From NCBI GenBank assembly GCA_030447945.1, contig JAUJNV010000058.1, positions 1-17,103 on the forward strand: 17,103 nt of DNA, given 5' to 3'. Origin of the DNA: Fimbriimonas sp. Its GTDB lineage: Bacteria; Armatimonadota; Fimbriimonadia; Fimbriimonadales; Fimbriimonadaceae. How positions within the stretch are numbered: the first letter of the stretch is position 1; the number at the start of each line of letters is the position of its first letter. The notes below the pieces were generated by a model. That model did not search any database. It worked only from the letters and a program-made list of their open reading frames with translations, and was not told the DNA's origin. The position numbers and the translations under genes are program-made. Below are positions 7,672 to 16,700 of the stretch, in pieces.

Positions 7672-9327
7672 ATGAACCGAATGTTTGCTCTCTTCGGAAT
7701 CGTTCTCTTTGCCTCGCCCGGCGTCGGCCAGACGCCTTCGGTGGCATCGGGCGGAGTGCTTCGGTTTGAGCAAGCCGCCTACGACGTTCGGTCGTACGAC
7801 GTGTCCCTCGCCATCGACCCGAAGACGAAGACCATCGCCGGCACCACGGTGATGACGGCGGTCTGCACCATTCCGACGAACACGATCCTCGTCGACCTGG
7901 ACACGCCGTACCGGGTGGGCGAGGTGACCGACGGCGCGGGCCGCGCTCTCCGATTCGAGCGGACGAGCGATGCGATCCGCATCTGGTTCCCCCGGTCCAA
8001 ACAGCCCCACGACCGGATCGTGACCTCGATCTCCTACGCGGGCTCGCCCCGCGTGGCCCCGCAGCCGCCCTGGACCGGCGGCGTCGAGTGGAAGCAGACG
8101 GCGGACGGTTCGCCCTGGATCTCCGTCTCGCTGCAGGGTGAAGGCGCGGACCTGTTGTTCCCGGTGAAGGACCATCCCTCGGATAAGGCCTCCACGGCCG
8201 CGATGCACCTCACGGTGCCCCATCCGCTCGTCGCCGTCGGCCCGGGAAGGCTGGAGCGCGTCGCCCGGCACCCGAACGGAACGTCCACCTACCACTGGCG
8301 CATGTCGGCCCCGATCCCGAACTACTCGATCGTCTTCAACGCCGCCCCGTACCGGCTGATCACCGACCGGGCAATGTCCGTCGCGGGGGGCACGATGCCG
8401 ATCTGGCTCTACATCCTTCCTGAGAACTTCGCCAAGGGCCGGCGGCTGATTGAGGAGGCGAAGAAGTACCTCGCCTTCTACGAGAAGTATCTCGGCCCCT
8501 ACCCCTTCCGCTCGCAAAAGCTCGGGATCGTCGAAACGCCGCACCTGGGTATGGAGCACTCGACGGCCATCGCCTACGGCAACCGGTTCCGGTACGACAA
8601 AGACGGCACAGACTGGCTGCTGCTCCACGAGTTCGGCCACGAGTGGTGGGCGAACCTGGTGACCGCGCCCGACTGGAACGATTTTTGGATCCACGAGGGG
8701 TTCCAGAGTTACATGGACAGCCTGTATCAGGAGCACATCCACGACCAGGCCGCCTACCTCCAGGCCATGAAGCGCCGCGTCAAGGGCCTTGTGAACCGCC
8801 AGCCCGTCGCGCCGCGGGAAGCGAAGATGGCCTACGAGGTCTACAAACTGGGGCCGGACTTCGCTAAAGGCAACCACGACATCTACGGCAAGGGCGCCCT
8901 GATCCTCCACTCCCTCCGGTACCTGATCGGGGACGCGGCGTTCTTCCGGGCGCTCCGGCGCATGGCGTATCCGACCCCGGCCACCGCGTCGGCCCCCGAC
9001 GCGGAAAAACCGAGGTTCGCGACGACGAACGACTTTCTCGCCATCGCGGAAGAGGAGTCGGGCCGGGACCTCGACTGGTTCTTCGAGCTGTATCTGCGCC
9101 AGCCCAAGCTACCGACGCTCATGACCGAAACGAACGGCAACTCCCTCCGTCTGCGGTGGGACACCCCGGACAACCTCCCGTTCCCCATGCCGATCGACGT
9201 CGAGGTGAACGGCAAGCTCGAAAGGGTGGAGATGCGCGGCGGGCGCGCGACCCTCACCTTCACCGGAGCCCAGCCCGTCATCGACCCGAAAGGCTGGGTC
9301 CTGAAGGCGGAAGGGAAGAGATTGTAG
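7672..9327 (+). CDS. Exported M1-family zinc aminopeptidase
   Basis: 551 residues from ATG 7672. A signal peptide (residues 1 to about 20, MNRMFALFGIVLFASPGVGQ) predicts export. The catalytic gluzincin motif is H319-E320-FG-H323, with the third zinc ligand E342 in WIHEGF after the expected 18-residue spacer. The exopeptidase motif is G293-M-E-H (GMEH, a variant of GAMEN), and the likely transition-state tyrosine is Y405 (IYGKGALIL). The N-terminal beta domain begins near YDVSLAIDPKTKTIAGT. M1 enzymes release N-terminal residues from peptides. The protein is shorter than classical ~850-residue members and lacks the large C-terminal helical domain, as in many bacterial exported relatives. The frame opens at GTG 7642, but the signal peptide favours 7672. 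No Shine-Dalgarno is visible. Confidence 0.92.
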   Translation: MNRMFALFGIVLFASPGVGQTPSVASGGVLRFEQAAYDVRSYDVSLAIDPKTKTIAGTTVMTAVCTIPTNTILVDLDTPYRVGEVTDGAGRALRFERTSDAIRIWFPRSKQPHDRIVTSISYAGSPRVAPQPPWTGGVEWKQTADGSPWISVSLQGEGADLLFPVKDHPSDKASTAAMHLTVPHPLVAVGPGRLERVARHPNGTSTYHWRMSAPIPNYSIVFNAAPYRLITDRAMSVAGGTMPIWLYILPENFAKGRRLIEEAKKYLAFYEKYLGPYPFRSQKLGIVETPHLGMEHSTAIAYGNRFRYDKDGTDWLLLHEFGHEWWANLVTAPDWNDFWIHEGFQSYMDSLYQEHIHDQAAYLQAMKRRVKGLVNRQPVAPREAKMAYEVYKLGPDFAKGNHDIYGKGALILHSLRYLIGDAAFFRALRRMAYPTPATASAPDAEKPRFATTNDFLAIAEEESGRDLDWFFELYLRQPKLPTLMTETNGNSLRLRWDTPDNLPFPMPIDVEVNGKLERVEMRGGRATLTFTGAQPVIDPKGWVLKAEGKRL

Positions 9328-9408
9328 ATTGGAGATTGCAGGTTGGGAAGAGCCGCGGGATGTGCAAGTCTGCCGTCCGAAATCTCCCATCTCCAATCTA
9401 CAATCTCT
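9317..9408. repeat. Inverted GATTG-heptad repeat overlapping the M1 peptidase stop codon
   Basis: 9317-9336 and 9389-9408 are perfect 20-bp inverted copies around a 52-nt loop. Each arm consists of seven-base units: GATTGTA, GATTGGA, GATTGCA on the left. The TAG stop of the M1 gene (9325-9327) lies inside the left arm. May act as a transcript-end hairpin; no T tract. Confidence 0.8.
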
Positions 9409-9432
9409 CTAGGGCGCGCTGACTCCGAACAG

Positions 9433-9467
9433 CGTGGCGGGGGGGGTTGGTGGAGGTGGGGGGATGG
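9433..9467 (+). other. G-rich tract with quadruplex potential
   Basis: Plus strand shows runs of eight, six and four G separated by short T/A-containing spacers, with further GG pairs. Located between the M1 gene and the tRNA. Only a sequence-composition observation. Confidence 0.4.
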
Positions 9468-9482
9468 GGTTCGCAGCTTTCC

Positions 9483-9525
9483 ATGGCCGGGACGGCCATG
9501 GAACTCACGGGCGGGACGCCCGTGC
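9483..9525. repeat. Tandem hairpins with identical GGGAC loops
   Basis: Two adjacent stem-loops: CATGGCC-GGGAC-GGCCATG and ACGGGC-GGGAC-GCCCGT, separated by GAACTC. The loops are identical while the stems differ entirely. They lie 13 bp beyond the 3' end of tRNA-Ala, on its downstream side. The second hairpin, followed by GCCAC, resembles a dispersed palindrome common in environmental high-GC genomes (recollection, not checked). Confidence 0.75.
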
Positions 9526-9537
9526 CACCTGAAAGAG

Positions 9538-9613
9538 TGGTGGAGATTAGGGGATTCGAACCCCTGACCTCTTCCATGCCATGGAAGCGCTCTCCCAACT
9601 GAGCTAAATCCCC
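9538..9613 (-). tRNA. tRNA-Ala, anticodon GGC, CCA encoded
   Basis: 76 nt on the minus strand fold as a full cloverleaf: acceptor GGGGATT/AATCTCC (one G-T pair), D arm GCTC...GAGC, anticodon stem CTTCC/GGAAG with loop ATGGCAT (anticodon GGC, reading GCC/GCU alanine codons), variable loop AGGTC, T arm AGGGG-TTCGAAT-CCCCT, discriminator A and an encoded CCA end. Confidence 0.96.
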
Positions 9614-9628
9614 ACTCGACGAACCTCT

Positions 9629-9658
9629 ATTAAACCCCACCCGTCGCGGACGCGACAA
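9629..9658 (-). promoter_or_regulatory. Probable promoter of tRNA-Ala
   Basis: Minus strand: TTGTCG (9658-9653) as -35 and TTTAAT (9634-9629) as -10, spacer 18, ending 15 bases before the mature tRNA. The -10 matches the consensus at five of six positions. Confidence 0.6.
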
Positions 9659-9700
9659 GGCAAGTGGTTATGGGTTGCCGGTTGAAGGTGAAGAGTTCGA

Positions 9701-11804
9701 TCACGGGGAGGGGGGGATCGTGCGCTTGGGCTGGGCGTCCTTCTGGGCTTTCTGTCGCTCGATCGCCGCCCGGATCTCGTCGACCCAGGGCTTCGGCAGC
9801 TTATCCCAGGGGACCGGCTTGGCGTTGACGTCGTAGTCGGCGACCGTGATCGCGCTCTCGCGCCAAACGCCGGGGGCGAGCTCGACGCGCACCGAGACGA
9901 GCTTTTGCGCTCCGGGGGCGTAGCCGACCAGGCCGGGAACGCTGTAGTCCCGCATAAGGTCGGGGTTGTCGGCCCTCTCCGCCTCGAAGGCCGCGAGCGT
10001 CCAGACGTTGAGCTGGCGCAGCGGGCGCACCCTGCCGTCGGAGCCTTTGCCGTAGGCGACCAAGACCCGGACGGATTTGGCGCCCGCGCTCACCGAACCG
10101 TTCGGGGGCAGGCCGTTCGGAAAAGCCTCTGTGGGCTCGATCGACCTTCCGCGCGAGACCGACGAGCCGTCGCCAAGCTGCTCCTCGCTCCGGAGCCGGG
10201 CCTTGTAGGCGATCCGGTGGGCGATGCTCTTTTGCGCCGGAACTAGGGCTTGGAACGGCACCCGGCCGCCGGCCTCGAGCGCCCTTTGCCGAACGGTGTC
10301 GAACGAGCCGTAGAGGCGGAGCGAGTCCCAGTCCGTGTTGTCGACGCCGGACGCGACGGAGCGGTCGTAGAGCATCAGGTAGATCTCGCCGAGCCCGTAG
10401 CGCAGGAGGCGGCCGGTCTGAAAGGCATAGCGGGCGTAGTCCCGCACGTCCAGCAGCCCTTTCGCCGCCACCGACCGCATCAGATCCCCGACGGCGGCTC
10501 GGGGTGTGAAGTCGAGCGCGCTCTCGAACCGGTCGGCCGGGGTCAGGATCGCCCAGTTGCCCTCGCGCCGGAGGTCCATGTGCCCCGACTCCCTCCAAGC
10601 GCCGAGCGCCTTGCGGACGCGCAGGCGCTCTCCTCGCGAAGCGTGTAGGGTGAGGCCGATCACCGTGTCCGGAAGGGCCGCCACGACGTTCAGGCCCGCA
10701 CCCTCGGCGTAGGTGGCGAGGATGTCGCTCGGGGCGAACGAGAGCGGATCCCCCTCCTCCCGGGCTCATCAGCCACTGGCGGATCTTCTCGTTGGGGGGT
10801 CCCTGCGGCCCGCCGGCCCAGACGGCGTCCATGTAAGCCTGGAACTCCGTGCTGTCGGGGGAGAGCTTCACGAGGGGGTCCGTCTCGTCCGGGGCGACGG
10901 CGTGAGGCTTCGGTCCAGAAATCGCCGGCCAGGACCGGCGAGATTTGCCTGGGAGATCACTTCCCCCGGCCCAAGGATGCCCTCGCCGATCAGGTCGACC
11001 GAGAACAGGCTCGTCATCGCCCCGGAACAGTCCAGACCCATCTGTTTCGTGGCGGACGGCTTCCGCCGGACCTGGTGTCGCGGGTCGGTGACCATGCGGC
11101 CGTTTCGGTCTTCCTTGAAATGCACCGCGGCCGCCGCGTCGATCCACGCCTGCTGCTCCTCCTCGAACTTCCGGAAGGCCGCCTGAGCCATTTCCGCGTC
11201 GAACCCGCGCTGCATCCGAGTCGGAATTTGCCGGAAGACCGTCCGCTCGTGGGGATTGGCCGCCGCGAGCTCGTCGGGATCGCAGGCCAGCACCAGCCGG
11301 TAGAGGAGGCGGGACGCGGGCCTGTGCGAAGAGCGCCCTCTCCCGCTCGTAGCGCCGCTGGGTCGCCACCCGGATCGCGCCCGATTTCTTCCCGCGTCGG
11401 CAGGTCGACCAGCGCGGCGGCGAGCGCGCGGGGATCGAACGGCCTCTCAACCTCCTTCCGGGTCCTCGCGACTCCTCGTCCACGTACCGGCGGCGAAGGA
11501 CGAGGGGTGCCGGGTCCAGATCGCTTTCTCCTGCGCCGGCCCCGCCCCAGATACTCCGCGTCCCCTTCCTTCGTCCACGCCGCGTCGAGCGCCTCCGCGA
11601 GCCGGGCCTTCAGGTCGTGTAGCGCGACGCCCTTCGCGCTTGCCTGAACACGATGTCGTGGGCGATCGCCGGAGAGGCTCTCAGTTTCGTGCCCGTCTGC
11701 CCGGAGAGCCGCTCCAACACCGGACCGAGCGCCGACGCTTTGGTCTGGAAGTCCACCCCGGCCTGCGCCGTGATCAGCGAAGGTAGGAGTGCGGCGCATG
11801 CCAT
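9701..11804 (-). pseudogene. Large exported protein of unknown function with an STN-like N-terminal domain, frame-disrupted
   Basis: About 700 residues can be read, in pieces, from three frames between ATG 11804 and TGA 9701. A signal peptide MACAALLPSLITAQA is followed by a domain ALGPVLERLSGQTGTKL...ALHDLKARLAEALDAAW, similar in style to the STN (secretin/TonB short N-terminal) fold. A second such unit may follow (SDILATYAEGAGLNVVAALP). The last 300 residues, 10684-9701, are one clean frame ending in basic, Gln-rich sequence. The rest of the protein matches no family I know. Frame changes are needed near 11643, 11537, 11468, 11372, 11315, 10940 and 10766. Either this stretch has sequencing indels or the gene is decaying. 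TATACT exactly seven bases before the ATG suggests a leaderless start. No membrane segment after the signal peptide. Confidence 0.65.
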
Positions 11805-11811
11805 GGGGATT

Positions 11812-11817
11812 AGTATA
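11812..11817 (-). promoter_or_regulatory. Probable -10 (TATACT) for a leaderless start of the exported-protein gene
   Basis: TATACT on the minus strand matches TATAAT at five of six positions and lies seven bases before ATG 11804. The expected -35 region falls in the heptad repeat 11822-11853, which offers no -35 match. Confidence 0.5.
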
Positions 11818-11821
11818 TGGT

Positions 11822-11860
11822 GGGTAGTGGGTAGTGGGTAGTGGGTAGTGGGGACAGGGG
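11822..11860. repeat. Four tandem GGGTAGT heptads followed by GGGG-ACA-GGGG, quadruplex motif
   Basis: Exact seven-base units at 11822, 11829, 11836 and 11843, then two four-G runs. The plus strand has the classical pattern of four or more G3 runs separated by four-base loops. It lies directly upstream of the exported-protein gene start. Confidence 0.85.
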
Positions 11861-11946
11861 ACGGGAGGGGAGTTAGGGGACGGAAGTGATCGACATCAAC
11901 CATCTACCGTCGTCCACCACCCCCCCTCACCACCCCCCCCCCACGC

Positions 11947-12866
11947 CTACGGCAACACGTTCCCCCCGCGGCCCGGTAGATCTCGTACCAGTGGGGGCGG
12001 GAGAGCTCGATTTGGCAGGCTTCGGCGACCTGACGGACGCGGTCGGGGCTGGTGGTGCCGAGGACGGACTGGATGCGGGCCGGGTGGCGCTGGATCCAGG
12101 CGATGGCCAGGCCGGTATTCGTCACGCCGTAGCTCGCGCACAGCTCATCCAGCACTTTGTTCAGCTCGGGAAACTTCGGGTTGTCGAGGAACGTGCCTTC
12201 GAAAAAGCCGAACTGGAACGGCGACCACGCCTGCACAGTGATCTTCTTCAGGCGGCAGTAGTCGAGGACGCCGCCGTCCCGGTCGACCGAGTTGTCGAGC
12301 TTCATGTTCACCGTCAGGCCTTGGTCGATCATCCCGGTGTGGGCGATGCTCAACTGGAGCTGGTTCGCCTGGAGTTTCATCGGCAGCACGGCCTGCAGGA
12401 GCTCGACCTGTCCCGGGTTGAAGTTGCTGACGCCAAACTCCCGGACCTTTCCGCTCTTCTGGAGCGTGTCGAACGCCTCGGCGACCTCCTCGGGCTCCAC
12501 CAGCGCGTCGGGCCGGTGGAGCAGCAGGACGTCGAGGGTGTCGGTGGCTAACCGCTTGAGGATTCCATCTACCGAGTCGAGGATGTGGGCCTTGGAAAAG
12601 TCGAAATACCCCTTGCGGATGCCGCACTTGCTCTGGAGGACGAGCTTGTCGCGGGCGATGCCGAGGCGCGCGACGGACTCGGCGAACACCTCCTCGCAGC
12701 GTCCGCCCCCGTAGATGTCGGCGTGGTCGTAGAAGTCGATGCCCACGTCGAGGGAGGTCGTCAGAAGCTCGTCGACGGCGGCGGGCTCCATCCCGCCGAT
12801 GCGCATGCAACCCAGGGAGACCTCGGAGACCTCCAAATCAGACGTGCCGATCCTCAGCTTTTTCAC
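11947..12866 (-). CDS. Aldo-keto reductase (YdhF-like), frame shifted in the last few codons
   Basis: About 306 residues, NADPH-dependent carbonyl reductase fold in the cytoplasm. The catalytic tetrad is visible from GTG 12866: D47 and Y52 (FYDHADIYGGG), K80 (LQSKCG) and H117 (LLLHRPDAL). Further family motifs are GVSNFNPGQVELL, IAWIQRHPARIQSVLGTT and the terminal WYEIYRAAG. YdhF-type reductases end in NTLP or NVLP; here that ending, NVLP then TAG at 11947, is in the neighbouring frame because a G run (minus strand, about 11966-11971) has six G where four are expected. Uncorrected, the frame continues to 11904 with a basic, meaningless tail. Start: GTG 12866, preceded at seven bases by TACGCT; the frame is open to 13010 but that part overlaps the divergent AraC gene. 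Substrate unknown. Confidence 0.88.
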
Positions 12867-12873
12867 GCCCGCG

Positions 12874-12879
12874 AGCGTA
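12874..12879 (-). promoter_or_regulatory. Possible -10 (TACGCT) for a leaderless aldo-keto reductase transcript
   Basis: TACGCT fits TANNNT and lies seven bases before GTG 12866. It is in the 76-bp divergent intergenic region with the AraC gene, where an operator for that regulator would also be expected. Confidence 0.35.
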
Positions 12880-12942
12880 CTGCATGCCACGGAGACAGGG
12901 GACAAGGGGAATACTTTGAGCCCGGCCTGCGTTCTATGTAAC

Positions 12943-13755
12943 GTGCGCCTCTCTCCGGGCCAGTTCTTTGGCATCGCAAGCCACCAGATGGAATCCGAAT
13001 GGGTGAGCATCTCGGCGCGCGAGTATGAGCCGCTCCGCGAGCAACCGTGGCACCTCCACGAGAGGCCGACTTTCTTCGTCCATCTGTCGGGAGAGCAGCT
13101 CGACGAGACTCCGGCCGGCGAGTGGCCGATGCCCAGCCTGAGCCTGACGTATCACCCGGCCCGGCTGCGCCACCGCAGCCGGTTGGGACCGCGCGGAGCC
13201 CGAGGCGTGAACATCGAGGTGAGCGCGGAGTGGCTGCTGGGGAACGGTGTCCACACGGACGACCTTGGCCACGCGCGGGTGCTCGGGTCGTTCGCGGCGC
13301 GGACGGCCGCCCTGCGTCTGGTTCGCATCTACGGGCCCTCGGTCGTGCCGCAGCCGGAGCTCGACGACATGCTTCTCGACCTCATCGAAGCGATGGTCGT
13401 TCTGCCGCCGGGGTCGGACGCCGGGGCGCCCTCGTGGCTGCCGAAGGTAGAAGACCGGATCGCCGCCGAGTTCCGCAACCCGATCGGTCTCGCCGGGCTC
13501 GCCCGGAGCACGGGGGTTCATCCGGTGCACCTCGCGAGGGTCTTTCGGAGTCGGCACGGGTGCTCGGTAACCGAACACATTCAGCGGCTGCGCATCCACG
13601 CCGCGATTGGGCAGATCCTGCAAGGGGACGCCATCGGCGTCGCGGCGCTCGATGCGGGCTTTGCCGACCAGTTCCATTTCACGCGGATCCTCAAGGCGCA
13701 CTTTGGCTACTGCCCCAAGATCGTGAAGCGGCTGCGATGTTGCGATCGTTCATGA
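12943..13755 (+). CDS. AraC-family transcriptional regulator
   Basis: 270 residues from GTG 12943. The N-terminal half looks like a small cupin-type sensing domain with PWHLHERPTFFVHLSG (residues 35-50), the histidine-rich strand seen in many AraC proteins. The C-terminal DNA-binding domain has two helix-turn-helix units, residues about 181-201 (IGLAGLARSTGVHPVHLARVF) and 232-252 (GVAALDAGFADQFHFTRIL), with HFG and CPK after them as in the family signature. GTG 12943 is chosen because LSPGQFFG matches the usual N-terminus of this subgroup; ATG 12988 is the alternative. It diverges from the aldo-keto reductase and could regulate it. The tricorn gene starts 12 bp after its stop, so co-transcription with tricorn is also likely. 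No effector can be named. Confidence 0.88.
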   Translation: MRLSPGQFFGIASHQMESEWVSISAREYEPLREQPWHLHERPTFFVHLSGEQLDETPAGEWPMPSLSLTYHPARLRHRSRLGPRGARGVNIEVSAEWLLGNGVHTDDLGHARVLGSFAARTAALRLVRIYGPSVVPQPELDDMLLDLIEAMVVLPPGSDAGAPSWLPKVEDRIAAEFRNPIGLAGLARSTGVHPVHLARVFRSRHGCSVTEHIQRLRIHAAIGQILQGDAIGVAALDAGFADQFHFTRILKAHFGYCPKIVKRLRCCDRS

Positions 13756-13767
13756 ACGGAAGGCCGG

Positions 13768-16700
13768 GTGGGCTTCAAGATGGGTCCCATGCCCCTCCGT
13801 GTCTCCGTCTCTAGCCCTGTCCAGAGACTCCTCACTCGTACGCTGGCCCTGGCCTTCGCGGGCCTGGCCTTCCGAGGCGCGCACGCGCAGCCGACGGTCG
13901 AACCGCGCCTCCTGCGTATGCCCGCCATTCACGGCGACACGATCGTCTTCGGCTACGCGGGCGATCTCTGGGTCACGGAGGTTGGGTCCGGGAGCGTCGC
14001 CCGGCGCCTGACCAGCCACCCTGGTGCCGAAATAAGGCCGAAGATCTCGCCGGACGGGCGCTGGGTCGCCTTCAGCGGCTCCTACGACGGACCGAGCGAG
14101 ATCTACATTGTCCCGATCGAAGGCGGCGAGCCGCGCCGCCTCACTTACGAGGGCTCGAACAGCAACGCTCTGGGCTGGACCCCTGACGGCAAGATCGCCT
14201 ACGGCTCCAGCGCGGGCAACTTCACCCGCAGGCAGCAACGGCTCTGGTACGTCCGCCCCGAGGGCGGTCTGCCCATCCGCACCCCGATCTACGAGGCCAC
14301 CGAGGTGTCCTTTCTCGGGGACGGCAAGACGCTAGTCTATACGCGAGGCTTCCCGGCGAACTGGCGCCGCTACCGCGGCGGCCACCAGGGCCGGATATCC
14401 CTCTACAACTTCGACACGAACTCCTACCGCGAGTTGCCGGCCCAGCGCGAGCAGAACTACTCGCCCATGGCCGTCGGCCGCTCGGTGTACTACGTCAGCG
14501 ACAAGAACCTCGCCACGCTCAATCTCTACCGCTACGACCTCGACCGCCGCCGAGCCGAGCAGCTCACGCACTACACGGACGCCGATGTGCGGTCGCCTGA
14601 TACCGACGGCAAGTCGATCGTGTGGGAGCGCGACGGCCGGCTCGAGGTCTTCGACATCGCGTCCGGCAAAGTCACGCGTCCCGCGCCACGAATCCTTAGC
14701 GACCTGCTTCCGACGCGGTCCCGGCTTCAACCCCTGGCGGACTACATGACGGGCATCGCGATCTCACCGAGCGGCTCCCGGGTCGCGATCGAGGCTCGCG
14801 GAGAGGTTTTCTCGGTGCCCGTTAAATCGGGAGATGTGCGCAACCTGACCCGCACGTCAGGGGCCCGCGAACGCTTTCCGCAGTGGTCGCCGGACGGCGC
14901 AACCATCGCCTACATTAGCGACGCCACCGGCAACTACGAGATCTACACCCAGCCTGGGCAAGGGGGCGCGCCCAGGCGGCTGACGCAGGCCGACGGCACG
15001 AAGACGTTCACCAATCTGAGATGGTCTCCGGACGGCAAGACGCTCGAGGTGCGCACAAGCACCAACGACCTGCACCTCCTCGACGTCGGTAGTGGGCAGC
15101 TCAAGCATGTGATGAAGCTGGCGAATCGATTCATGCCGACCGATTGGTCGCCGGACTCCCGGTGGCTCGCCTTGATCAATTTGGGCGAGAACGGTATGGG
15201 CGCCCTCCACCTGTACGAGGTCGGAACCGGCCGCCTGACGAAGGCGACTGAGGGCTATTACTCCGACAACGCCGCCGCGTTCGATCGCAACGGCAAGTTC
15301 CTCTACCTGCGGTCTAGCCGTAACTTTTCGCCGGGCTTCGGCCGGTTCGAGTACAGCTTCCGAATGGACAATACGGAGCGGCTGTATGTCATCCCGCTCA
15401 CGGCAGATGTGCCGAACCCCCTGCGCCCGCCGGCGGACGAGCCGGCGACGGCGGCTCCGGACGATGCGCGGTCTCCGGTACGCATCGACTTCCAGGGTTT
15501 GGAGAAGCGCCTGATACCGCTCCCGGTCCCGGCAGGGACCTACCATTCCTTGATCGGCGCGAAAGACGGGCTCATCTACACATCCACCACATCGGGAACG
15601 CCCACCATCGGCGTCCACAAGTTCAATCTGGGTACTCGGGAGTCGGCGTCGGTCTACACGGGGCCCAATGGCGAACTCGCCTTTAATCCGGATCGGACCA
15701 AGCTGGCGGTGCTCGCCGGCACGAACGTTCGCGTGATGGACGTGAAGCCGGGGGCGAGCGAGAGCGCGGCCCGCGTCGACACGGCCGAGGTTCAGGCGGT
15801 CATCGATCCGCGGGAAGAATGGCGGCAGATCTTCTGGGATGCGTGGCGTTTCGAGCGGGACACGTTCTACGACGCGAACATGCTCGGGCTCGACTGGCCG
15901 GCCATCGGCCGCCGGTACGCAGCGTACCTGCCGTACGTGGCCCATCGGTCCGACCTCAACTACGTGATCGGCCTCATGATCAACGAGCTCGGAACCAGTC
16001 ACGCCTACGTCGACGGCGGCGACATGGGGCCCACGCTCCCGTCCACTTTCATCGGCTATCTGGGAGTCGACTACGACTCGGTCGGCGAGCACATCCGCCT
16101 CGCGAAGATCTACTACGGGGAGAGCTTCGACGACGCGCGTCGCGGTCCGTTGGGGGAGCCGGGCTACCGCGTGGCGGAAGGCGAGTACCTCCTGGAGATC
16201 GACGGCCAGAAGGTCACCTCGAAGGTCCACCCGCACGCGCTGCTGATCGGAAAAGCCGACCGATACGTCACCCTCACCCTGAACGCGACTCCGACGATGG
16301 AGGGGGCGCGCCGGGTCCGGGTTCGCACGATCGCGAGCGAGGCCACACTGCGCCACGTCGAGTGGATCGCGTCGGTGCGCCGACACGTCGAGAAGCTGAG
16401 CGGCGGCCGCATCGGCTACGTGCACGTGCCGAGCGTTCTGCACGACGGCGCCGCCGACTTCATCCGCGGCTTCTATAGCCAAACCGACAAGGACGCGCTG
16501 ATTCTCGACGAGCGATGGAACGTCGGCGGCTACTTTATCCAACAGCTCATCGTCGAGATGCTCAACCGGGTTCCGCTGCTGGGCGTTCAGCAGCGGAACT
16601 CGCCCGACGGGTTCAGCATCCGCGCGATCGTCGGCCCGAAGGTGATGCTGATCAACGAGTACGCCGGCTCCGGCGGCGACTCGTTCCCCTGGACTTTCCG

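Noticed and set aside
7660..8910. A 416-residue minus-strand frame opposite the M1 peptidase, and similar long frames opposite the transporter (506-1999) and dehydratase (4600-5907)
   Set aside because: All are antisense shadows with arginine-rich composition and no recognisable family.
9292..9300. Shared VIDPKG near the C-termini of the M1 peptidase and the transporter
   Set aside because: Six residues only, in unrelated folds; probably coincidence.
11822..11850. CRISPR-like regular repeats
   Set aside because: Units are seven bases in direct tandem with no spacers; no cas genes are present.
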